This document shows, one piece after another, positions 56,210-64,000 of a stretch of DNA of 64,000 bases. The stretch covers positions 4,712,001 through 4,776,000 of the forward strand of contig JAWHQI010000064.1 of the NCBI GenBank assembly GCA_033032865.1, written 5' to 3'. The notes under the pieces were generated by a model. It did not search any database. It worked only from the letters and a program-made list of their open reading frames with translations, and had not been told where the DNA came from. The translations under genes were made by a program, and so were the position numbers. How positions within the stretch are numbered: position 1 is the first letter of the stretch; each line of letters begins with the position of its first letter. Source of the DNA: Dactylorhiza incarnata (taxonomy: Eukaryota; Streptophyta; Magnoliopsida; Asparagales; Orchidaceae).

Positions 56210-57772
56210 CTTACCCCTACTCTTTTCTCCACTCCCTTCTCCTACTTCCAGTTTATTGAATCCTAGTCCTCTCCTAGTGGATTGAGAAGAAAAGGAGTCA
56301 ATAATAGGGAGCACAGATTTTGGCTTTGAAAATTGAGTCACTAGGCTTCTTTCTTTCACAAGCTTCTCCTCAAGATCCTTGATGACCTTGTTCTTCAGGG
56401 ATATGGTGCTCAAATGGGTGATTGTAATCCCCTTCAGATGGCTAATTTCTCTATACATCTGACTCATCTTGGTAGATGATTCAGTGCATTCTTTTTCAGC
56501 CATTTTAAGGGAAGCAATTTCCTAGACTTGCCTCTTAGCAAGCTTCTTGCTCTTTTTCAGAGCTTTCAAGAGAGCACCATATTTGTCAATCAATTGATTG
56601 ACATCTTCCTCAGATTCTGGATCACTTTCACCATGTGATGAATGTGCTTCTGATTCTGGGCATGCATCATGATCAGAAAATGAAGTGGAGAGAGTTAATA
56701 CCTATTCATTGTCAGAAATATTCTGACTGTCTTCCTCATCAGTGAGGGCCATAAGACCCAACTGATCTTTTTAGTCTTCATCCTCCTCTATGTCACTATC
56801 TGATTGTGATAGAGAGGCCCTGACTCCAACCCTGTCAACAGGATAATCTTCATCTTCTTCTGCTGCAAACAACCCTATGTAGGCTTCTTCTTCATTCTCT
56901 GAATCTGAAGTTGATGACTCAGATTCACTCCAGCTTCTGTCCTTCTTGGCTACGAAGGATTTCTCACCCTTTCTTCCCTTCTGGTGATAAGACTTCTTGT
57001 CACCCTTATCCTTTCTTTTGACTGGACAGTCAGCAATGACATGTCCAGGCTTACTGCAGCAATAACAAATTACATTAGCTAAACCATGTTTAACATATTT
57101 AGAATCATACCTGTCCCCTTTGGGTGCTGCCTGTCAGCCCTGTTTGAATCCTTCCTAGGATGTGAAGAGGAGGAAGGCTTATTCTTCCACTGATTCCTCC
57201 TCATCATCTTCTTGAATTGCCTTGAGAAGGCAGCAAATTCCTCATCTGAAGAGCTGCTATCAGATGAGCAGTGTTCAGAGTTTTCTGAGTCAGCAGCCCT
57301 TTTTGGAGGGGTAGGAATTCTTGTCTTGCTCTACTTGGATCATTCAGCCTCGAAGGCCATAGACTTCTCCCTAGCATGAGACCTGAAGGAGGTGTCCTCC
57401 TTTTTAGCAGATAGTTGCATCTCATATGAGAGCAACTTTCCAAATAGAGTGTGAGGAGGAGTTTCACTCAGCTTTGCCAGTTCCCTGATGTCACAGATTT
57501 TGGTGTCCCAGTCTCTAATTAGAGATCTTAGAAATTTATCATTTAACTCATAATGAGTGAAGGTCCTTTCATAGGTCCTCAACTCATTTACAATCCTGAA
57601 GAATCTTTCATAGCAGTCAGCTATGCATTCCTGGCTTTGTTGCCTAAAGGCTTCATACTCCTGATTGAGGAGGGATTTCCTATCATTCCTCACTTCTTCA
57701 GTCCCTTCAATGTAAACAATCAATGTATCCCACATATCCATTGCAGTCTCACAGTGCACCAAGTTTTGGAAT
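56210..57772 (-). pseudogene. gag: Element F gag, fragment
   Basis: 57762-57340 covers the SIRE-type capsid region (AMDMWDTLIVYIEGTEEVRN, FLRSLIRDWDTKICDIREL), closest to elements A and B. A CCHC knuckle (CYCCSKPGHVIADC) is at about 57067-57025. An acidic region and a coiled coil follow, with 56503-56210 reading ISLKNKVIKDLEEKLVKE and SVLPIIDSFSSQS. In-frame stops are present. The amino terminus is cut by the CACTA end at 57773 and the carboxy terminus by LTR D at 56209. Confidence 0.9.
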
Positions 57773-57795
57773 CACTACTAGAAATTTGACTTTTA

Positions 57796-58335
57796 GTGAC
57801 GAAAATTTTCGTCACTAAATATTAGATTTTGGTCACTAAAGATAATTAGTAACCAAATTCAGTCCATCACGAGATGGTCACAAATGCCTCTCCACTAAAT
57901 ATAATTAGTGACCAAAAAGATTTTCGTCACTAATTATACATACTTGGTGACCAAAATAATTACAGTCACTAAAAGAGATTTTAGTGACCAAATTGACTTG
58001 GTCACCAAATAAAATTTTTGTGACCAAATTAATTTTGTCACTAAATGTAATACCACTGACCAAGTTGATTGGGTCACTAAATGAATTTTGGTGACCGAAT
58101 GTGTTCGGTCACTAAATGTAATATCAGTGACCGAATTGGTTCGGTCACTAATTATAATATCAGTGACCGAATTGATTTGGTTACTAAATAAACTTTTTGT
58201 GACCAAATTGATTCGGTCACTAAATGAAGTTTTGGTGACCGAATGGGTTCGGCCACAAAATAAAATTTTAGTAACTGAATTAATTCAGTCACTAAATGTG
58301 TATTTTAGTGACGAAATATCTCGTCACTAAATTCT
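57796..58335. repeat. CACTA subterminal array
   Basis: Some 14 pairs of GTGACC and GGTCACTAAAT motifs in alternating orientation, for example GTGACCGAATTGGTTCGGTC, each pair a potential hairpin, in units of about 60 bp. These resemble TNPA-type binding repeats. Confidence 0.85.
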
Positions 58336-58860
58336 ATTTAATTCCATAAAAAAATTATATAATTATTTCATTTAGTCTTCATTAGAATTCAATTTTAAAC
58401 ATTCAGATACAATAATAAATTTAATATTCAATCGCAAATAGAATTTTTTTCAACATAAGTTAATTTATTAATATAACAAAAGAGGGTGGGAGATAGCTCA
58501 ATCCACTCAATACATAGTAATATTATTTTCCACTATAATAAAACTGAATACATTAAAAAATATCTATATTGAAAAAAAAAAACTCATGTCCCGTCTCATG
58601 ACCGGCAAAGGTCTGGCACTCGTCCATCATCAGCTGAAGGTTGTAACTGAACGCAGCCTTCTTTTGCGTCACGACGAGCAACATCCCGAAGAGCCCTCTC
58701 CCGTAAGACCAATGCCAACCGATCTCCTTTTGCACATAATATAAGCTGGAATATTCCAAACCAAAACACATAAATGGCTGCAGATTGAGGGGATGGACAT
58801 TATGAGCAGCATATTAAACCTCTCTCGTGTTTTCAAGATCTTCCATGTTCCTCTGTGCCT
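58336..58860. other. AT-rich CACTA interior
   Basis: Short frames only. A 28-bp perfect tandem duplication (TCAAGATCTTCCATGTTCCT...) occupies 58833-58860 and 58861-58888. Confidence 0.4.
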
Positions 58861-58865
58861 TCAAG

Positions 58866-59307
58866 ATCTTCCATGTTCCTCTGTGCCTGGACGGAACAAT
58901 GAGAGCTGGAAACTCCCCAAATGCTGGAAGACGACTTGTCTGAATGTCATTGTGAGGATGTTGTTATAAAAAGCATCCTTACTGTGAAGAATAGTTTCGA
59001 AAGCAAGGCTACTTCTCAGCTTCTTGGCTTTCACTTTCACCAGTTCCGCAGGCAAAAACTGTTAAGACGCGAAATTTCAATTTAAATTCAGGATCTTTGC
59101 AAACAAAATTTTGAATAAGCAAAATTCATAAACAAAAATGAAAGAAAATATACTGACCAGCCCGGTGGATATTGTGCTATGCTCATCTGAGCCGCTGGGA
59201 AACACAGTTTCAACTACCATTATGGAAGCTCCAGACACGAGGTATTCCTCCGCAGCATCGCCACCATCGGCGGCAGCGGCTATGAGGGCCTGGTTTTCAT
59301 GTTTCAA
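58866..59307 (-). pseudogene. Gene-like fragment with one possible intron, unrecognised
   Basis: On the minus strand a frame beginning MKHENQALIAAAADGGDAAE runs to STISTGL. There GGCTGGTCAGTATA offers a donor at about 59157. The sequence TCTTAACAG at about 59060 offers an acceptor, after which FLPAELVKVKAKKLRSSLAF and FRQVVFQHLGSFQLSLF continue to a stop near 58861. This may be a host gene fragment captured by the CACTA element, or a CACTA gene. I do not recognise the protein. Confidence 0.35.
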
Positions 59308-59942
59308 TTGAATGTGATCTGCATTTCATGCTTTATTTGAATGTGTCCTCCATTTCATGTTTCATTGGCAAAACTTCAGCACAACAGTTCCAGATTCTCT
59401 AAAAATTAAAAATCTCCTACAGGATTTGATCTATCAGAAGCTGAAAATAGGCGTACATAATGAGTTCAGAGCTCTGCATATCCGTAAGCCATCTCTCATA
59501 CCATTTACCTTTCCTCTGAATAAACAAATCTCTGATGCCCCTCTTGAAGATGTGAACCCGGGCTGGTGATTAACGAAGTGCCAGAAACATGCTGTACTTT
59601 CATACTCGCGGGTTTCGCATGAGGCGTGCCATCCGCTGAAATCAAGAACACGCCCTTCAGCCTGCATTGGCATTAAATCGCTCGCATTAAATTACCACGT
59701 AAAATTACACGCACTGAATTGTTTCACTTAAAAAAGAGCTCATAATTTCATGATATATTCTAACTTTACTTGCACCATTGTCCATTATGGAGGAGAAGCA
59801 AGAAATATGTTCTGGATTTGGCATTTCAATTTTGATAAAAGAGAGAAGAAACTCAGTTTACTGAAAAAGCACCATCACCGATTGCTTAACTTAGGAACAA
59901 CATTTCATGAAATCATGTACAGGTTTTCATGATGTCAACAAA
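59308..59942. other. Unassigned stretch between gene-like fragment and copia RT
   Basis: Minus-strand frame 59673-59434 (WHASCETREYESTACFWHF) and plus-strand frame 59357-59569 overlap. Neither matches a family I know. Confidence 0.25.
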
Positions 59943-60606
59943 GGTGGCAACTCTCTCAATTGGACGTCAAGAATGCCTTTCTTTATGGTGATCTTCAAGA
60001 GGTAGTTTTCATGGAGCAACCTCCAGGGTATGTTGCTCCGGGGGAGACTCGTGTATGTAAGCTCAAGAAGGCTATCTATGGTCTAAAGCAAAGTCCTCAT
60101 GCCTTGTTTGAAAAGTTTAACGAAGTAATCAAGGTAATTGGGTTTTCCCGCAGCTCTGCAGATCACTCTCTTTTCGTTCGCAAGACCTCTCATGGAATGG
60201 TTGTTCTGGCTGTCTATGTTGATGACATCCTTCTCACTGGCAATGATATTGAAGGTATGACCCTTACAAAGAAACATCTCCTTCAACATTTTGTAACCAA
60301 AGACATGGGGACTCCAAAGTATTTTCTGGGTATTGAGGTCTCAAGAAAACAGAGTTCTGTTGTCCTCTCACAACATAAGTATGCTATTGACCTTCTGAAG
60401 GAAACATGTCTTCTTGGTGCTAAACCTGCTAAGTATCCAATGGCAATAGGAGACGACAAACGCTGGAATGACAACTCTCCACCTCTACCTGATAGCACTA
60501 GATACTGTCGTCTCGTAGGTAAGCTCATCTACCTAACTGTAACAAGACCTGATATTTGTTATGTCGTTGGGAAGGTCAGTCAATTCTTGCAAGCCCCAAA
60601 GGAATG
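59943..60606 (+). pseudogene. pol: Plus-strand copia reverse transcriptase fragment
   Basis: About 220 open codons: QLDVKNAFLYGDLQEVVFME, CKLKKAIYGLKQSPHALFEK, VLAVYVDDILLTGND, MGTPKYFLGIEVSRKQ and LIYLTVTRPDICYVVGKVSQ. The YVDD catalytic pair is intact. It starts abruptly at about 59943 and is cut at QAPKEC by LTR G. This is the only recognisable coding fragment of an element on the plus strand. It belongs to neither SIRE nor Tork. An Ale-, Ivana- or Bianca-type origin is possible. Confidence 0.9.
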
Positions 60607-62437
60607 TGAAAGGAGAGTTTAGTTCTTATTTATCTTATTAAAAGTCTTGTTTAAGTTTGCTTTCAAAATAGGTGATATATATAAATATATGTGATTTTGC
60701 TGAGTAATATAAACAAACAGTAAGTGAGCATAAATAACACAGCACAACAAATAAGAAAATAAAACAAGCAAACAAGTACAATCCAAAAGACACAAGGAAA
60801 TATAGTAGTTCCCCTCAACTGGGTACATCTACTCTTCTACCCACTGGTAGGAATCTACTAGGAGGTTGTTGATAAGGTGCCCTCACACCAAGGTGATTTT
60901 GATAAGGTGTCCACACACCAATGGGAGTTTTGATCAGGTGCCCAATTCACCTATAAGCTTTTGATAAGGTGCTTATAAACCAAGCTGCAGGTTTTTGCTA
61001 AGGTGGCCTGTCACCGGGAGTAAACTTTTGAAGGGAGTTTTAACCCTTTACAAGATGGGAGAAATAAAGAAAACAAAAACAGATGTTGTTCTTCTCTTGG
61101 CTGAGAAGATACTTGATGAATATGTTGAAGAGAGCTCCCCCCTGTCTGATGTAGTTTGATGACAGCTTGTGGAGGCTCCTTCTCTTGGTTGTACAAACTC
61201 CTTTCTTCTTTATGCAGTAATGATCCTGAGCAAATGATTATGATTGGTGTCTCAGGATGAATGTGCTCTGCAAGAAGGAGTTAGCAAAAAGAAGATAAAT
61301 AGTAGAAGATCTGCTTCTTCTTTTTGCCTCTGTATTTCTCTTCCTGTTCTTTTCTTCTTCTTCTCATATTCCTGTACAGCAAGATGTAATATATATTCTA
61401 TATGTAATATGAAATATGTACAGCAATATATATATATATATATATGTATGTAATCTGTCGAGAGATAACAGCTATATATCTATTCTGATATATATTATCT
61501 GCTGTAATATATTCTGCTGTAATAAAGAATTGACTCATGTTGTCGTGTATATGAGTTGTCCTCTTTTCCTGGGCTAATTTGAATCCTTGCCGACCAAAGA
61601 GGAAGGATATATTATCTTTTTCATTTCCCAGATCCTCGAGCAGATAACTTGTCATGTTTAGCTTGCTGCAATGTCTCTATTAATTAATGTTGCAAAGGCT
61701 GTAAGGTCAGATCAACAATATATATAGCAATATATAAATAGGATAAATAAAAGATTGCTTTAAATAAATCTGACAGCAAGTATATAAAATTTAGTCGAGC
61801 TAAATGATATAAAATAAATGCTGCAGAAATTCGTCGAGCGGAGCTCTACGTTCGTCGAGCTCATCATTTGATTCGTCGACCGGATCATGTGATTTACTGT
61901 TTCTGAACATCTGCTGAATATTTGTCGAACGCAGGCTTGGATTTATCGAACGAAAAGATTCGTCGACCGCTGAGCCTGGATAAAATCGTCGAGCGCTGAA
62001 CGTCGAGCACTGAGCTGAAATCTGTCGAGCGCTGGCTGGAATCTGTCGAGCGATGGCTGGAATCTGTCGAGCGCTGGCTGAAATTAGTCGACCGCTGTTC
62101 TGAGGAATTTGTCGATCGCTGCTTCCTTGATAATTTGTCGACCGCTGCTATAATGTAATATGTCGATCGCCGTCCGACAAAAGTTGAGCGCCGTTCGACG
62201 TTCGTCGAACGCAGTGAACTATATGTAAATTTAATTTCTCTTCTTATTTTCTACCTTATTAAATATATGTATATTTCAGCTTTCTTTCTTAATGATATTT
62301 AATCTAAGTTATAAGATATATTATGATATGAACTTAGACACTAAATGTGGATCCTAACTCAAATCAAAACTAAGGTTCCAACAATCTTCCCTTATTTGAG
62401 TTGGGATCCTAATCCAAATAAAGACTAGGTTCTAACA
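60607..62437 (-). repeat. Element G LTR (left, 3' LTR)
   Basis: 1,831 bp, TGAAAGGAGAG...GGTTCTAACA. It has a TTTTGATAAGGTGYCC array (60870-61015), a TA-dinucleotide run near 61428-61444, and a TCGA array at 61795-62215 with TGTCGAGCGCTGGCTGGAA repeats. The last 54 bp (62384-62437) are a tandem duplicate of the PPT and LTR boundary. Confidence 0.88.
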
Positions 62438-62453
62438 ATCTCCCCCTATTTGT
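62438..62453 (-). promoter_or_regulatory. Element G polypurine tract
   Basis: Minus strand AAATAGGGGGAGAT next to TGTTAGAACC. A degenerate second copy, AAATAAGGGAAGAT, sits 54 bp further left inside the LTR. Confidence 0.85.
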
Positions 62454-62821
62454 TTTAGGATACCTAAGCATAAAAAGTCTTTAAAGCTTAAGGGGCAGAG
62501 ATTATTTTCTTTCTCAAATTCTTCTAAGAAATTCTGATTTCCTAAATTTTGATTTAAATAGGATTTTTAATATGTGAATTACTAGTTGTTATTAGATTCT
62601 AGGAATTTAAAAATAAAAAAGACAAAGTCTGATAGTTTCTTTCTGTAGAATCTCCTTAATCAGAGGAGACTCACACTCAGAGCTCTGATCATTTCTGATC
62701 TATGCTACTTGAGTAGAATGCTCAAACTGATTTGAAGAAAAAAATCTGTAAGAGAGTGAAGTTATCTGACATTGCTTTTAAAATAGAAAAATTCCAAAGA
62801 ATCATAAAATTGCTTATTTAG

Positions 62822-63623
62822 TTATAAAAATTTTAACAGAGAATGTTTTATAATTAGATATTTTGGCCTTTTTATTTCATTGAAATACAAATTTGAATTT
62901 TTAAATTGGTTTTGCTGAACATAAAGAATTTTCTTCTTATCAGGTTGTTCAAATTTATTAGCATTAATGAACTTATTTTTTAAACAGATAATTTGTTTTT
63001 CTGTTATTTTAAAATCTTCTTTAATTTTATCAGAGATTAATTTGTTTATTATTAGCTTTTTACTGATTCTGTTTTCAGAAATTTTTAAACCTGCACAAGG
63101 TGATGTGAAAACAGATCTGAAATTTTCAGAGGTAAAATTAGGAAATGTTGTTACCTCTTTTACCTTTTCTTGTTCAGATTCTGCATCTGATATATAATCT
63201 GAACCATATATGGCCATCATACAGAATTTTCTGGTCTTTTGTTCTTCTTTTTCTTCTTCTTCACTTAGAGTAAGTGATGGTTCTGCATCAAAAATGTAGT
63301 TAGTGAAAGAAGTAGGAATGGATTCATTTACCATCCTAGAGAGAGTTTCAAATGCTTTTTGCTGAAGTGCAATCAGCCACTTTTTGAAGAATGTCATCAG
63401 ACATTGATTTAGCCAATATCTCTATGGCCATGGCATCAGCACTGATCAACTTTTCTTGATCATCTGTTGAAGAAGTTGAAGATGAAGTTCCTGTCAAAAC
63501 AGATTTATAAATACTTTCATCTATGGCATTCATATATAACTTAATTCTAACTTGCCATAACTCAAATGTATCCAAATTACATAAAAGTGGATCTGAAAAA
63601 GAGAAATCTGCTAGTGCCATCAA
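62822..63623 (-). pseudogene. gag: Element G gag remnants
   Basis: 63623-63348 encodes the gag start (LCNLDTFELWQVRIKLYMNA and ILAKSMSDDILQKVADCTSA), homologous to elements C and D. 63397-62822 overlaps in another frame and encodes an acidic part and a Lys/Ile-rich coiled-coil part (FKITEKQIICLKNKFI). The capsid middle and the zinc knuckle are deleted. Confidence 0.85.
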
Positions 63624-63715
63624 ATTTTTGAAAAACCCTTTTACAACAAAACAAAATAAGAACTAAGTGATCTTTGTGATTCAGGTGTTAGCCTGTGTGA
63701 ATAAAATCAACTTCC

Positions 63716-63792
63716 TCTGATACCAATTGAAAGGGACAATTGATATCCTCTGATGAGGGTGAATGAAAAAATCAACCTGCTTTGATACCAAT
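63716..63792 (-). promoter_or_regulatory. Element G duplicated primer binding site
   Basis: Two copies of the tRNA-Met match occur on the minus strand: ATTGGTATCAAA (63792-63781) beside the LTR, and ATTGGTATCAGA (63727-63716) further in. Between them lies an LTR-end-like stretch (TGAAAGGGACAATTG...GAGGGTGAATG). So the LTR edge plus PBS is duplicated. Confidence 0.85.
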
Positions 63793-64000
63793 TGAAAGGA
63801 GATTAGTTCTTATTATATTTGTTAAAAGTCTTGTTTAAGTTTGCTTTCAAAATAGGTGATATATATATAAATATATGTGAGTTTGCTGAGTAATATAAAC
63901 AAACAGTAAGTGAGCATAAATAACACAGCACAACAAATAAGAAAATAAAATAAGCAAACAAGCACAATCCAAAAGACACAAGGAAATATAGTAGTTCCCC
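63793..64000 (-). repeat. Element G LTR (right, 5' LTR), partial
   Basis: Begins TGAAAGGAGATTAGTTC and matches 60607 onward. Cut by the end of the window. Confidence 0.9.

Larger units (their letters stand above)
57773..59940. mobile_element. CACTA (En/Spm) transposon end with gene-like cargo, right end not found
   Basis: It begins CACTACTAGAAATTTG, the canonical plant CACTA terminus, inside element F gag. A subterminal array follows to 58335. I could not find an inverted CACTA terminus before the copia sequence at 59943, so the element is truncated there or joined by a deletion. No TNP2-type transposase was seen. The right boundary given is only the last base before recognisable copia sequence. 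Confidence 0.7.
60607..64000 (-). mobile_element. Element G: non-autonomous SIRE-type deletion derivative (runs off window)
   Basis: Left LTR 60607-62437, internal region of only about 1,355 bp, and right LTR beginning at 63793 and leaving the window. The LTRs belong to the C/D family. The interior holds gag remnants and a vestige of the integrase region at about 62640-62800, with pol otherwise missing. GAATG (60602-60606) should recur after the right LTR, outside this window. Movement would need proteins from another element. Confidence 0.88.

Noticed and set aside
58553..58771. Possible copper-transporter-like membrane frame on the minus strand
   Set aside because: The hydrophobic pattern was vague, the Met-x3-Met and GxxxG motifs are absent, and the frame runs into AT-rich CACTA sequence.
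62967..63197. 76-codon hydrophobic plus-strand frame
   Set aside because: Antisense shadow of the Lys/Ile-rich gag remnant of element G.

Overview
The window is plant nuclear DNA, almost certainly from a flowering plant, and consists of transposable elements inserted into one another. The evidence is SIRE/Maximus-type and Tork-type Ty1/copia elements primed by initiator tRNA-Met, a chromodomain Ty3/gypsy element, a CACTA end, a hAT (TTF/DUF4371-type) transposase remnant, an Au-like SINE tail, and a plant-only gypsy-type transposon domain. I see no intact host gene, rRNA or tRNA gene. The species cannot be named from this sequence. Nearly all coding DNA is on the minus strand.

Layout. 1-2300: decayed minus-strand gypsy-type transposon protein. 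2360-3122: first of three related solo LTRs (TGTACAACCC...TTCAACA). 3182-3823: hAT transposase remnant. 4050-7063: GC-rich islands around a decayed copia fragment. 7064-13730: second solo LTR (TSD CGTGC), split by a complete but dead Tork-type copia element at 7519-13546 (TSD GAAGT). 14354-16299: third solo LTR (TSD AGTTT), swollen by about 26 copies of a 49-bp palindromic minisatellite. 16300-19530: intergenic DNA with a SINE flanked by a 15-bp TSD. 19528-33410: an Ale/Retrofit-like copia split by SIRE-like element A (20166-32036). 33980-48643: a chromodomain gypsy element split by SIRE-like element B (34804-46872, TSD CCGCT). 48644-57772: truncated SIRE-like elements E, C, D and F, with C in D and D in F. 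57773-59940: a CACTA end with gene-like sequence. 59943-60606: the only plus-strand copia RT fragment. 60607 to the window end: element G, a short non-autonomous SIRE-like element.

Element A is the most important feature. Its two 1,510-bp LTRs differ at about 6 sites by eye, all transitions. It has a correct PBS and PPT, an open gag (771 codons), an open pol (1069 codons) with every catalytic motif present, and an open third frame of 812 codons in the env-like position. That third gene lies 607 nt beyond pol and has its own TATA box, preceded by an array of TCGA-centred palindromes like the array upstream of the LTR promoter. This suggests a separately transcribed third gene. Element B is an older, dead copy with the same arrangement.

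Other themes: arrays of TCGA-centred motifs with family-specific flanks in all full SIRE-type LTRs; a conserved oligo-G run in the LTR that has expanded to 16 and 21 G in some copies; loss of the RT catalytic YVDD in two independent elements; and nonsense codons of the CAA/CGA/TGG-to-stop type expected of methylated, silenced DNA.
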